Assembly: GCF_001721685.1 (NCBI RefSeq)
Contig: NZ_CP012502.1
Location: 744,001-808,000 of the forward strand
Direction of reading: 5' to 3'
Length of the DNA stretch: 64,000 bases
From: Salisediminibacterium beveridgei
Lineage (GTDB): Bacteria; Bacillota; Bacilli; Bacillales; Salisediminibacteriaceae
This document shows, one piece after another, positions 25,169 to 34,373 of this stretch. A program made the translations under genes and the position numbers. Positions within the stretch are counted from its first letter, which is position 1. The number at the start of each line of letters is the position of its first letter. The notes beneath the pieces are model-generated. The model saw only the letters and a program-made list of their open reading frames with translations. It had not been told where the DNA came from and did no database searches.

Positions 25169-26368
25169 ATGATCGAAGATAAAAAGGACCTGAATTCACT
25201 ATCTTTAAAGTGGAATACATATAAATTAGAAGAAATATGTGTTAAAAAAGGTCTTGTCAGGGGACCATTTGGAGGCGCTCTAAAAAAAGAATTTTTTGTT
25301 GAAAAAGGTCATAAAGTATATGAACAAAAGAATGCAATATATAAAAATGCAGAAATTGGTAATTATTATATAGATGATGTTAAGTATGAAGAATTAAAAA
25401 GGTTTCGATTATTTGAAGGTGATTTTATCGTAAGTTGCTCGGGGACAATCGGTAAAATTTATAGAATCCCTAAAGGGGCAGAAAGTGGTATTATAAACCA
25501 GGCTTTACTTAAAATAACTCTTGATGAAGAAAAAGTAGATGGAGAATTTTTTAACCAATTTTTCGAGTGGGACAATTTTCAAAATAAAATCATAGAGAAT
25601 ACTCAGGGAGGAGCGATGAAAAACCTTGTGGGAATGAAGATTTTTAAAAATACCACAATAACCATCCCTTCATTATCAGAACAAAAAAAGATTGCTGAAA
25701 TTCTCAAAACCTGGGACGAAGCCATAGAACTGAAAGAACAATTAATCAAGCAAAAAAATATACAGAAAAAGGGGTTGATGCAAAATTTGTTGACAGGTGA
25801 GTTGAGAATCCCAGGGAATAATGATAACTGGGAAGAAGTAAGACTAAAAGATGTAGTGAAAAAAATAAAAGGGAAAAAATTAAACTATTCAGAAGAAGGT
25901 TCAATCCCATGTATAGATATGGAGTTTTTTGAAACTGGTAGATTCAAAAATTATACTGAGCATGCAGAAGTTTTATCGAGTTTAAATGATGTACTTTTAC
26001 TTTGGGATGGTTCGAGAGCAGGACGTTCTTATACTGGTATAGAAGGAGCAGTTGGGTCAACATTTGTTAAACTTAAGTGTGATGGAATAGATAATTGGTT
26101 TTTGCATTATTCTCTCTTAAACGACCAATCTAAAATACAAAGAATAAGGGAAGGTTCAGGAATTCCTCATGTCCCTAAAGATTTTTTGAATTATTATAAA
26201 CTTAAAATACCAAGCATCGCAGAGCAAAAACAAATTTCTCACACTATAGGAAATTTTGATAAATCAGTCAATTTGTTAATTAAAGAAGTTGATTTGTTGA
26301 GGTCCCAAAAAAAAGGACTCATGCAACTACTTCTCACAGGAAAGGTTCGTGTTGGTGCTGAAGGATAA
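25169..26368 (+). CDS. hsdS: type I restriction-modification specificity subunit (HsdS)
   Basis: 399 residues with two target recognition domains. Each ends in the conserved spacer helix: SLSEQKKIAEILKTWDEAIEL...KKGLMQNLLTGE (about 169-212) and SIAEQKQISHTIGNFDKSVNL...KKGLMQLLLTGK (about 349-393). The repeats set the distance between the two half-sites of the recognition sequence. The gene is strongly A+T-rich, unlike hsdR. The recognised DNA sequence cannot be read from this. Confidence 0.96.
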   Translation: MIEDKKDLNSLSLKWNTYKLEEICVKKGLVRGPFGGALKKEFFVEKGHKVYEQKNAIYKNAEIGNYYIDDVKYEELKRFRLFEGDFIVSCSGTIGKIYRIPKGAESGIINQALLKITLDEEKVDGEFFNQFFEWDNFQNKIIENTQGGAMKNLVGMKIFKNTTITIPSLSEQKKIAEILKTWDEAIELKEQLIKQKNIQKKGLMQNLLTGELRIPGNNDNWEEVRLKDVVKKIKGKKLNYSEEGSIPCIDMEFFETGRFKNYTEHAEVLSSLNDVLLLWDGSRAGRSYTGIEGAVGSTFVKLKCDGIDNWFLHYSLLNDQSKIQRIREGSGIPHVPKDFLNYYKLKIPSIAEQKQISHTIGNFDKSVNLLIKEVDLLRSQKKGLMQLLLTGKVRVGAEG

Positions 26369-26396
26369 AACCGCTTAATGGCTTGGAGGTGAAGCA

Positions 26397-29300
26397 ATGG
26401 ATTATTTGGATCAATCAGAACTTGCAGTCAGTCAGCAACCTGCCGTTGAGGTTCTAGAGCAACTGGGTTATACGTATTTGACACAGGAAGAAGTGGAACG
26501 TCAGCGAAAAAACCTTTATGATGTGCTGTTATTGGATGTGTTAGAAGATCATTTGAGAAATACGAATGGCTTTGAGTATGGCGACAAAACATACGCCTTC
26601 AGTAACGGCAATATACATCAAGCGATTGAAGATTTAGATGAGAATCTGACTGACGGTCTTGTGAAAACAAATGAGAAGATCTATGAGACCATGATGCTAG
26701 GGCGTAGTTATTCGGAGACTTTACCCGACGGCTCGAAGAAGTCATTTTCGATTCAATATATCGATTGGGATGATCCCTCAAGGAATCAATATCACGTGAC
26801 TGAAGAATTCAGTGTTGAACGGCAAGACGGAAATGGCACCATAAGGGTCGATCTGGTGCTCTTTGTCAATGGTATACCATTCGCTACGATCGAATGCAAA
26901 CGTGCTTCAATTCCAGTCTCAGAGGGCGTCAGTCAGACGATTCGAAATCAACAGTCAGATTATGCCCCTCAGCTTTTCAAATTCATTCAGCTGGTCCTGG
27001 CGACTAACAAAAACGACGTCATGTACGCGACGTGCAGCACACCTGCAAAGTTTTGGGCTGTCTGGAAAGAAGAAGATTTCAGCTGGCTTGAGAATCGATT
27101 GAAAGAGGCTGTTCTAGGAAGGACACCGACTAAGCAGGATAAAGACTTGATCTCTCTTTGCCAACCAGAGCGGTTGATGGATTTTACGCGTTATTTTGTC
27201 ATATTTGATAAAGACGTTAAAAAAGTGGCGAGATACCAACAGTTCTATGCCATTAAAGAAATCATCAAAACCATCGAAGAGCGTGACGAGAAGGGCAATC
27301 GCCAAAGCGGTGTGATTTGGCATACCCAAGGAAGTGGGAAATCACTGACGATGGTGATGCTGGCAAAGTTCATTCTCTCTGAATTGATGAAATTTAATCC
27401 AAAAGTGATTATTGTAACAGATCGAATTGATCTTGATAAACAGATACACAATACTTTTAACCATTCCAGATTGAAGGCCAGTCGTGCAAGATCTGGCAAG
27501 CATCTGATTGATTTGATCAAAGGTAACAAAGCGGATGTCGTGACTACGTTAGTTCATAAATTTGATACGGCACTTCACAATCAGGATCCGATTGAATCAA
27601 AGGATATTTTTGTCCTGGTCGATGAATCACATCGGAGTCAATACGGTGAGATGAATATCAAGATGCAGAAACTTTTCCCGAATGCTTCCTATTTAGGTTT
27701 TACAGGAACGCCATTGTTGAAGAAAGAAAAAAGCACAATGATCAAGTTCGGCAAGCTAATTCATAAGTACACGATTGCTGATGGTGTTGAAGATAAAGCT
27801 ATACTGCCACTCCTTTATGAAGGACGTATGGTTGAACAAACGGTCAATCAAAAGGCAATCGATAAACGTTTGGAGATGATCACCCGACATTTAAATGACG
27901 AACAGAAAGATCAAGTGATGAAAAAGTGGAGCAGTTTTGAACGAATTGCATCATCGAATCAACGAATCAGCTTGATTGCATATGATATTAACCAGCACTT
28001 TATGCAGAATTACAAAACAAAAGGCTCCCAGTTCAAGGGGATGCTTGCAACGAACAGCAAAATTGAAGCCATACGTTATTTGGATGCCTTCGAAGAATTG
28101 GGTGACTTAAACTGTGCAGTTGTCATTTCCCCGCCTGATCAACGGGAGGGGCATGAAGCAGTTGATCAGGAATCACAAGATAAAATCCAACGCTTTTGGA
28201 AGAGGATGATGAATCGATATGGCGATGGAGATAAATATGAAGATGGCATCAAAGATGAGTTTATCCATGGCGATGACATTGACATTCTGATCGTAGTGGA
28301 TAAGCTTTTAACGGGTTTTGATGCCCCGCGTGCAACCGTGCTGTATATCGACAAGATGTTAAAGGAACACACATTATTGCAGGCGATTGCCCGAGTGAAT
28401 CGACTATATGAAGGCAAAGACTACGGTGTCATCATTGATTATCGAGGGCTTCTGGAGAAGCTAGATGAAGCGATGGAATTATATTCGGGCTCTGGACTCG
28501 ATAATTACGATCCAGATGACCTGAAAGGTGCATTGCATGATGTCATTTCAGTTATTGGGAAAATTCGTCAAAGTCATTCTGATCTATGGGATATTTTTGC
28601 CCCTGTGCGAAATAAAAATGATGCTGAAGAGTATGAGGTTCTTTTAGGGAATGATGAACTTCGGGATAATTTTTATGATGTACTCAGCCAATTTGGACGG
28701 AATATGGCTATTGCACTGGAATCAGAACGTGTGTATGATGCATTGGGTCCTGACGAGTTGGCAAAGTACAAAAAGGATTTGAAGTTTTTCCAGGAGATGC
28801 GTCGAAGTGTGAAGCGACGATATTCGGATGATATCGACCATAAAGAATATGAAGCGAAGATGCAGCAACTGATGGACCAATACATTTCTTCGGAAGATAT
28901 GATGCAAATTACCAACCCTGTCGATATACTCGACCGTGATGGTTTTGAGGAAGAAATGGATCGTTTGGGATCAAAACGAGCAAAAGCTGACGCGATTCGG
29001 ACAAGAATGACGCGAAGCATTAACGAAAAATATGATGAGAACCCAGCCTACTATAAGAAATTTTCTGAGCGGATCAAGGAGACTTTGGAAGCCTATAAAG
29101 AAAAGCGGATTACTGAATCTGAATACTGGGAACAAATGAATGAACTGAAGAAAGAGTATCAAGCAGGTGCTTCTGATGATCAGTTCCCTGAAAGTGTAAG
29201 GGGCAATGGCACTGCACAAGCCTTTTATGGGGTCACAAAAGATATCATTGCCGAAGTGAACGAATCTATGCCATCTTATGAGGTTGTGGGTACTTTGGCA

Positions 29301-29501
29301 AAGGACATGGACAGTATCGTGAATGAACATGCAAAAGTCGATTGGCAGAATAACATAGACGTTCATAATAAAATCGAGCAGGAAATTGATGATCTCCTCT
29401 TTGGATTTGCGGAAAAACATGGTGTGGAGCTTCCTTTTGAGCAAATCGATAAGATCATCGATCAAGTCAAAACGATAGCCATCAGGCGGTACACTAAATA
29501 A
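26397..29501 (+). CDS. hsdR: type I restriction endonuclease subunit (HsdR)
   Basis: 1034 residues. The N-terminal nuclease domain has VDLVLFVNGIPFATIECKRAS (E-x-K near residue 165). Motor domains: Walker A HTQGSGKSLTMV (about 310), VDESHRSQYGEMN (about 405), GFTGTPL (about 437) and LLTGFDAPRATVLYIDKML...QAIARVNRLY (about 640-680). It translocates DNA and cuts unmethylated invading DNA. The gene is complete with no frame break, so the system is probably active. The C-terminal 300 residues are helical. Confidence 0.96.
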   Translation: MDYLDQSELAVSQQPAVEVLEQLGYTYLTQEEVERQRKNLYDVLLLDVLEDHLRNTNGFEYGDKTYAFSNGNIHQAIEDLDENLTDGLVKTNEKIYETMMLGRSYSETLPDGSKKSFSIQYIDWDDPSRNQYHVTEEFSVERQDGNGTIRVDLVLFVNGIPFATIECKRASIPVSEGVSQTIRNQQSDYAPQLFKFIQLVLATNKNDVMYATCSTPAKFWAVWKEEDFSWLENRLKEAVLGRTPTKQDKDLISLCQPERLMDFTRYFVIFDKDVKKVARYQQFYAIKEIIKTIEERDEKGNRQSGVIWHTQGSGKSLTMVMLAKFILSELMKFNPKVIIVTDRIDLDKQIHNTFNHSRLKASRARSGKHLIDLIKGNKADVVTTLVHKFDTALHNQDPIESKDIFVLVDESHRSQYGEMNIKMQKLFPNASYLGFTGTPLLKKEKSTMIKFGKLIHKYTIADGVEDKAILPLLYEGRMVEQTVNQKAIDKRLEMITRHLNDEQKDQVMKKWSSFERIASSNQRISLIAYDINQHFMQNYKTKGSQFKGMLATNSKIEAIRYLDAFEELGDLNCAVVISPPDQREGHEAVDQESQDKIQRFWKRMMNRYGDGDKYEDGIKDEFIHGDDIDILIVVDKLLTGFDAPRATVLYIDKMLKEHTLLQAIARVNRLYEGKDYGVIIDYRGLLEKLDEAMELYSGSGLDNYDPDDLKGALHDVISVIGKIRQSHSDLWDIFAPVRNKNDAEEYEVLLGNDELRDNFYDVLSQFGRNMAIALESERVYDALGPDELAKYKKDLKFFQEMRRSVKRRYSDDIDHKEYEAKMQQLMDQYISSEDMMQITNPVDILDRDGFEEEMDRLGSKRAKADAIRTRMTRSINEKYDENPAYYKKFSERIKETLEAYKEKRITESEYWEQMNELKKEYQAGASDDQFPESVRGNGTAQAFYGVTKDIIAEVNESMPSYEVVGTLAKDMDSIVNEHAKVDWQNNIDVHNKIEQEIDDLLFGFAEKHGVELPFEQIDKIIDQVKTIAIRRYTK

Positions 29502-29515
29502 AAAGGACGATTGCT

Positions 29516-30247
29516 ATGGAAAAGCACCAGATTGAATACAACAACAAGACGATCGTCTTCTTCGTTGAACGGAAAAATGTGAAGAATGTCAACGTGAACA
29601 TCAAACCAGATATGTCAGTCGTTATTTCAGCAAACGAGCATGTTCCAATGGAATTTATCGAAAAACTCATCCATAGGAGGGCTTCTTGGATACTTAAACA
29701 CGTCAATGCCTTTGAAAAAGTACAGCCTGAGCGGAAGAGTGAGCGGGAATACGTAAGCGGTGAAAGTTTGAAATACTTGGGGAAACAATATAGGCTTCGT
29801 GTGATAAAGGTCGATCATGTGAAACAAGAAGGTGTGAAGTATTTCAGAGGCTATCTACATGTTTATGTAAAAGATGCAGAGGATAAAGTAAGAAAGAAAA
29901 ATCTGATTGAACAATGGATGCGAAAGCGTGCTTCCATTATTTTTCAAGAACAGCTTGCAAAAGCATACGGGAAAGTTGTGAAATATGGCGTAGATCAACC
30001 TGAAATATCGGTCAGAGTGATGAAATCTAGGTGGGGATCGGCCTTAGTCGATCAAAAAACGATTCAACTGAATTTTGAACTGATTAAAGCGCCGAAAGCC
30101 TGCATCGAATACGTTGTCCTGCATGAGCTGATTCACTTCATTCATAATAATCATTCGGAGGCATTCTATACGCTTTTAGACGTCTTGATGCCTGATTGGG
30201 AAGACAGAAAGCGAATCTTGGACGAAGAGACAGTGAAAGAGATTTGA
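29516..30247 (+). CDS. YgjP/DUF45-type zinc metallopeptidase linked to the type I system
   Basis: 243 residues. The zinc motif H203-E204-x-x-H207 (VVLHELIHFIHNNHS) lies in a C-terminal peptidase domain. It is preceded by the family blocks VRVMKSRWGSALVDQKTIQLNFELIKAP and IHRRASWILKH. The next His-rich stretch NNHSEAF probably gives the third ligand. Members of this family are frequent partners of type I restriction genes, with an unproved role, perhaps control of HsdR by proteolysis. It starts 14 nt after hsdR. Confidence 0.9.
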   Translation: MEKHQIEYNNKTIVFFVERKNVKNVNVNIKPDMSVVISANEHVPMEFIEKLIHRRASWILKHVNAFEKVQPERKSEREYVSGESLKYLGKQYRLRVIKVDHVKQEGVKYFRGYLHVYVKDAEDKVRKKNLIEQWMRKRASIIFQEQLAKAYGKVVKYGVDQPEISVRVMKSRWGSALVDQKTIQLNFELIKAPKACIEYVVLHELIHFIHNNHSEAFYTLLDVLMPDWEDRKRILDEETVKEI

Positions 30248-30289
30248 AAGCATTCTCAAGATAAGTCGCTCAGTAGAGGTGGTGAGAGA

Positions 30290-31156
30290 GTGGGAAATTC
30301 ATCAGATGGCTCTGAACAATTCCCTGGATTTAGACTTAATGATGAAATACTTGATGCGGTTAAAAGCTTTCATAGATTGAATAACATGATTGGCGAGAAA
30401 GCACTCGCTTATGAACATTTCATAAACAGTTTGGATACTACTAAAATTGCAAGAGCAGTTGAAGCTTTCAATACAATTGCTCAAGTACATTTTGATTTCA
30501 TAAAAAAAATCGATAAAATCTATGAAAACATTGAACCTTTGATTATAGAATTTGTAGCAGTCTCATCAAGGTTTGAGGAATTTACACGAACGAATTTTGA
30601 GAAAGTAGATTGGGACAAATTAAATGAAATTGCAAATGACTTAGTTTTGTTGGAAGAAAGTGAATACCCAACAACAGATGTTCAAGAGGTTGAATCAACC
30701 TTTGACTCAGCACTGGTTTCAGCGGGGATTTTTACTGATGAAATAAGAGATCATACCCAGTTTAACAAATTGTTGAACTACTTGAAGACTCTGCCGAAAA
30801 AGTCAAGATCATTTAGAATAGTTGGTGGAGTTTTGATTTGGTTTGTTTCAAATTTTGTCTACGATTATTTAGGGGCCTCAATACTGACAGATGATCATAC
30901 GACTATTACAAGAGAAATAACCAACTATCAACAAATAGCCACAGATTTTTCTGATGTGAAAAATATTTCCAATAACTCATCTGTAATTTATTTTGCTGAT
31001 GATGAATCATCAGAAGTGTTGCATGAATTATCAAAACAGGACATGGTCATTGTGTTAGAGAGAAACGAGAAATGGTCAAAAATTTTATACTTAGATGTGG
31101 ATAATCTAATTGAAGGCTGGATTAAGAGTCGGTATTTAGATGATGATGAAATTTGA
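30290..31156 (+). CDS. membrane-anchored protein with C-terminal SH3-like domain, unknown
   Basis: 288 residues from GTG 30290, with ribosome site AGAGGTGGTG 4-14 nt upstream. The N-terminal 170 residues are helical and probably cytosolic. A single hydrophobic segment lies at about 176-196 (SFRIVGGVLIWFVSNFVYDYLG). The tail 231-284 (VLHELSKQDMVIVLERNEKWSKILYLDVDNLIEGWIKSRYL) reads like a bacterial SH3 domain. It is the last gene of the restriction operon. I do not recognise the family. A membrane or envelope sensor attached to a restriction operon is unusual. Confidence 0.7.
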   Translation: MGNSSDGSEQFPGFRLNDEILDAVKSFHRLNNMIGEKALAYEHFINSLDTTKIARAVEAFNTIAQVHFDFIKKIDKIYENIEPLIIEFVAVSSRFEEFTRTNFEKVDWDKLNEIANDLVLLEESEYPTTDVQEVESTFDSALVSAGIFTDEIRDHTQFNKLLNYLKTLPKKSRSFRIVGGVLIWFVSNFVYDYLGASILTDDHTTITREITNYQQIATDFSDVKNISNNSSVIYFADDESSEVLHELSKQDMVIVLERNEKWSKILYLDVDNLIEGWIKSRYLDDDEI

Positions 31157-31353
31157 CAGGAACGAGTATACGCTCACCCTTTTGTTATTACCACCTAATG
31201 GATTATTGTGGGAATTGCGAATATCTATGTGAATCAACTGAATAAAGTGTTCGTCCTTTCCTACTGATCTTAAAAGTGAGTTAAACCATTCAAACATCCG
31301 TTCAGAGAGTAAGGGGAAGTTTGTCGGAATCCTTATGGGTATTTCCCTCAAAA

Positions 31354-31396
31354 AAAGAGAGCCAGGACTGTGGAGGTCCTTTTGGCTCTCTTTCTT
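31354..31396. terminator. strong terminator in the right arm of the element
   Basis: The two-part stem AAAGAGAGCC-AGGAC pairs with GTCCT-TTT-GGCTCTCTTT around TGTGGAG, with A residues on one side and T residues on the other. It probably ends the restriction operon transcript. Confidence 0.85.
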
Positions 31397-31622
31397 GTAC
31401 ATATGCAATCCCACGCGATCAAACTAAGGAATTACCAGTTACTACTTACATAATACAAAAAAATTTCATGAGAGTAAACTGTCTCATTACCAGTTCAACA
31501 ATTTTCCGTGAGTGATGCACTATATATCATCAATAAATCAGCAAAAGTCAGCAGAGATACTAAAGAAGAAAGCTATGAAAAAGGCAGGCACAACATTGTT
31601 CTTTTTCATATTTGAATACCGT

Positions 31623-31640
31623 GGTAACATATTTGGTAAC
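31623..31640 (+). other. probable integrase arm-type site, right
   Basis: GGTAACATATTTGGTAAC matches 15050-15067 in 16 of 18 positions. It is 103 nt inside the right att repeat. Confidence 0.6.
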
Positions 31641-31743
31641 CAAATAGACGTGAGCAGTCATAAAAAGAAGTGGGGTAAAGTGATCAAACCGTTGATATCA
31701 GTGGTTTTTGGTTAGTGCAAGTGTTCGAAAATGAAAGGTGGCG

Positions 31744-31867
31744 TTCGCTGGCAGCGAAGAGGTCAGCGGTTCGAGCCCGCTATGCTCCACCAATATTGAC
31801 TCACCTGCATATGTGACCAACGACGTGGTTTTCCGAATGATCGGGGAATTGCGTCGTTTTTTTGTTC
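31744..31867 (+). repeat. attachment site direct repeat, right, with 3' half of tRNA-Ala
   Basis: It contains the anticodon-to-CCA part of a tRNA-Ala with no acceptor 5' strand or D arm, then the same terminator stem as the left copy. T stem AGCGG/CCGCT differs from the left copy by two paired changes. It marks the right border of the island. Confidence 0.92.
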
Positions 31868-31912
31868 AATATACCCGGGATAACAGGTTTTGAGTTATCG
31901 ATGTAACAAAAG

Positions 31913-31944
31913 AAAAACGAGCTTAAGAAGCAAGCTCGTTTTTC
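31913..31944. terminator. terminator of the chemoreceptor gene
   Basis: AAAAACGAGCTT pairs with AAGCTCGTTTTT around AAGAAGC. It serves the minus-strand gene ending at 31974. Confidence 0.88.
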
Positions 31945-31973
31945 ATACCAGGTACATAAAATCATCAGATTCA

Positions 31974-33677
31974 CTACTGCATCTTGAACTGATTTATAGA
32001 AGTCTTTAAGTCCTCGGCAATTTCGCTCAATGCTTCAGAAGATGATGATATTTCTTGCATCGATGCATTTTGCTCCTCTGCAGAGGCGGCGACAGTTTGC
32101 GTGTGGCTTGCTGTGTTTTCTGCAATTTTTCCCGATTCCTCCACCGAATGTAACATCGATTCAGTACTTGAAGTGATTTGCTCGACAGCTGCAGATACTT
32201 CTTGCACTTGTGTAGTAACACCTGTAACAGCATCTGATATTGTTTCAAATGTTTTACCTGCGTTGTCGACAAAATCAATTCCCTCTTCCACAGAAGCCCT
32301 GCCTTCATTCATTGAAGCGATTGAAACCTCGATGCTGGCTTGAATATCTTCAACAAGTGAACCAATTTGACCTGCAGATTGACTGGATTGTTCGGCTAAT
32401 TTCCGAACCTCATCTGCTACGACGGCAAAGCCTTTACCATGTTCACCGGCCCTGGCTGCTTCGATTGCGGCATTCAACGCCAAGAGGTTCGTTTGTTCGG
32501 CGACATTTGTAATCAGGCTAATGATTTCGCCGATTTCATTTGATTTTTCACCCAGTTCTTTCACACTCATTGAGGTTGAAGTTGTTTTATCGTTAATGAT
32601 TTGCATTTGACTCGCAACTTGATTAATGACATGTGAACCTTCTTCTGATTTTTCACTCGTCGTCTGAGCGGATTCATTTACTTGTTCCATGCTCGATGCG
32701 ATTTGTTGCATCCCATCGGATATTTCATTCACCGTGTTTGAGGCATAACTTGCACTTGAAGCTTGTTTTTCAGATCCTGATGCCACTTCTTGGATCGAGG
32801 TTGCAATGCTATCTGACGCTTTACTCGTTTCTTCAGCGCTTGCTGAAAGCTGCTCAGAAGAAGCGGCTACTTGCTCTGAATTATCGGATACCTTTTTCAG
32901 TAAAGATACTAAGTTATTTTTCATCAAATTGTAACTGGTCGTCAAATGAGCAATTTCATCATAGGATTTGTCATGTAATGTTGTTGTGAAATCACCTTTT
33001 CCGGCAAGATCAAGTGCATTCGTTACCGCAGTTAATCTTTTTTTAACTCTTCTCGTGAATAGGATAACGATCGCCATCGAAATAATAATGACAAGAACAA
33101 GAGCTGTGATAAATCCCTGCATGGTTTGTGAAATGGTTGAATCGATAAATTCTTGAGAGGCACCGACATACCACATGCCAATGACTTCGTCAGTTTCATC
33201 ATAGATGGGTTGATATGCCGTTTGATACATTGTTCCAGCTACATCTGCTTCTCCGGTAAATATCTCTTCGTTATGTAACACGGTTTCAACGACTTCATCT
33301 GACACAACCGTTCCAACAGCTCTTTCACCATCCAAGAGCACGTTCGTGGTCACGCGCGTATCATCTAAGAAGATGGTGACAGTCCCGCCGGTCATATCCC
33401 CAATATCATCAACAATATCATAATTTTCGTCGATCTGAGTGTCTCCTTTAAATAACATGCCATCTTGAATATTCCAGTTTCCAGGATAACGCTCATCAAT
33501 GTAACTGTACCCTAATTCAAGGTCAGACTGCGCCTTATCAATAGCAGTATCCTGAATCCCGGACGTAACCTGGTTATGAACGACGATGCTTAAAATAATC
33601 GAAAGTCCGATGATTATTGAAAGAACCAGTATGTTAAGCTTTGTTCCAAATTTCAAACGATCAATAATGCCAATCAT
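31974..33677 (-). CDS. methyl-accepting chemotaxis protein with Cache sensor
   Basis: 567 residues. TM1 is about 12-32, the extracellular single-Cache-type sensor about 33-190 ([41 protein letters not shown]), TM2 about 192-212 and HAMP about 213-265. The signalling tip is [47 protein letters not shown]. The sensor resembles sCache_3 domains that bind small carboxylates or other ligands; the ligand is unknown. Start ATG 33677 has GGGAGTGG upstream. A c-di-GMP-I riboswitch with its own terminator lies upstream on the same strand, so expression is probably set by c-di-GMP. Confidence 0.94.
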   Translation of the reverse strand: MIGIIDRLKFGTKLNILVLSIIIGLSIILSIVVHNQVTSGIQDTAIDKAQSDLELGYSYIDERYPGNWNIQDGMLFKGDTQIDENYDIVDDIGDMTGGTVTIFLDDTRVTTNVLLDGERAVGTVVSDEVVETVLHNEEIFTGEADVAGTMYQTAYQPIYDETDEVIGMWYVGASQEFIDSTISQTMQGFITALVLVIIISMAIVILFTRRVKKRLTAVTNALDLAGKGDFTTTLHDKSYDEIAHLTTSYNLMKNNLVSLLKKVSDNSEQVAASSEQLSASAEETSKASDSIATSIQEVASGSEKQASSASYASNTVNEISDGMQQIASSMEQVNESAQTTSEKSEEGSHVINQVASQMQIINDKTTSTSMSVKELGEKSNEIGEIISLITNVAEQTNLLALNAAIEAARAGEHGKGFAVVADEVRKLAEQSSQSAGQIGSLVEDIQASIEVSIASMNEGRASVEEGIDFVDNAGKTFETISDAVTGVTTQVQEVSAAVEQITSSTESMLHSVEESGKIAENTASHTQTVAASAEEQNASMQEISSSSEALSEIAEDLKTSINQFKMQ

Positions 33678-33821
33678 ATCAATTCCACTCCCATTACTTA
33701 TTTATTATTCTTTGACCTTGCTTGAATCAGTGCCCTATCACTTAACTCCCCCAATCATGATTGTTCCGGAAGAAAATCTTTTTTGAGCAGAAAGCCGAGG
33801 AATATGCTTACGTTCTAAGGG

Positions 33822-33926
33822 ACATTGACAAGAAAGAAAACTGCGCTTGGTTTCTCGCCAAGCTTTAATGGCGAAAGGCTTCGTTGTGGTTATCCTTGAA
33901 TCCTTCAGCGAACTTAAACAGTCCTA
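33822..33926 (-). repeat. intergenic repeat, copy of the GTGCAACGAAGGC family
   Basis: On the minus strand it reads GTTTAAGTTCGCTGAAGGATT, then CCACAACGAAGCCTTTCGCC, ATTAAAGCTTGGCGAGAAACC and AAG. This matches 47697-47790 (minus) along nearly its whole length. It lies inside the leader between the riboswitch and the chemoreceptor. Confidence 0.8.
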
Positions 33927-33928
33927 TT

Positions 33929-33969
33929 AAATAAAAAAATAACTACTCTAATCGTCAGATGTAGAATAG
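33929..33969 (-). terminator. riboswitch-linked terminator
   Basis: On the minus strand CTATTCTA (33962-33969) pairs with TAGAGTAG (33943-33950) across an 11-nt loop and is followed by TTATTTTTTTATT. It lies 15 nt after the aptamer and is the likely on/off element. Confidence 0.75.
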
Positions 33970-33982
33970 CCAAAAAAGAAAA

Positions 33983-34068
33983 TTCCGGTAGCAAGGCGAT
34001 CATAGTTGAATAACCTTAGACCCTGGTGCTTTGCGACCCACCCTTTCAGGTAGTGTGCCTTTGTCAAT
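33983..34068 (-). promoter_or_regulatory. c-di-GMP-I (GEMM) riboswitch aptamer
   Basis: On the minus strand the GEMM signatures occur in order: AAAGGCACACTACC, GAAAGGGTGGG, TCGCAAAGCACCAGGGTCTAAGG, a 15-nt variable stem, and CGCCTTGCTACCGG. GCAAAGC and CTAA are the conserved core and the closing TGCTACCGG is the second helix with its receptor. A TATAAT (34081-34086, minus strand) lies just upstream as -10. The downstream gene is a chemoreceptor, one of the commonest targets of this riboswitch class. Confidence 0.88.
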
Positions 34069-34086
34069 GTATGTAGTTCGATTATA

Positions 34087-34343
34087 ACGGTACTAAACAT
34101 ACTTTATACGTTAAAATGTTATAAATCAAGACTAGATTCAAAAAAATACCTAGTTATTCTTCCGGGTGTTCTTGTCTACCCGATAAAACGCTGGATTCGG
34201 ACTGTACGATTTTGGAGAAACGTAAGCCCGTCGGACTAACCGATCCATAGGACGTGATAGATAAAAGGAAGTACAATAAAAATGTTGAAAAATATGGACA
34301 GCGTTGTATTTCCTTTCATTCAATTGTGTAAGATGCTATTCTA
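34087..34343. other. non-coding region before the Sec lipoprotein gene
   Basis: Together with 33678-34086 this makes a 696-nt gap between coding regions. The stretch 34165-34250 holds a CCGGGTGTTC..TACCCG stem and conserved-looking blocks (GGAGAAACGTAAGCCCGTCGG) that may form a structured leader, but I cannot match a known class. Confidence 0.3.
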
Positions 34344-34373
34344 ATGGAAGATCACAAAGAGGAGGCGGAACAC

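Larger units (their letters stand above)
31157..31743. other. non-coding right arm of the element
   Basis: 587 nt. It holds the terminator at 31354-31396 and the arm-type site at 31623-31640. Short open frames here lack ribosome sites and family resemblance, so I do not call genes. Confidence 0.6.
14746..31867. mobile_element. 17-kb integrative element in tRNA-Ala
   Basis: The boundaries are 124-bp direct repeats of the tRNA-Ala 3' half. A tyrosine integrase lies next to the left end and points towards it, with an excisionase-like gene next upstream. Cargo: IS66 copy, HTH regulator, putative Rep protein, small DNA-binding protein, XRE/PD-(D/E)XK-like pair, type I restriction-modification genes and two accessory genes. 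No conjugation or capsid genes are visible, so it is probably a mobilisable or integrative plasmid-like island or phage satellite. Base composition is more A+T-rich than the flanks by eye. Confidence 0.9.

Noticed and set aside
31512..31715. 67-residue open frame in the right arm of the island
   Set aside because: No ribosome site, no family resemblance, and it covers the integrase arm-type repeat; most likely chance.
31744..31796. A second tRNA-Ala gene
   Set aside because: Only the anticodon-to-CCA half is present; the bases upstream do not form an acceptor or D arm. It is the displaced 3' half from island integration.
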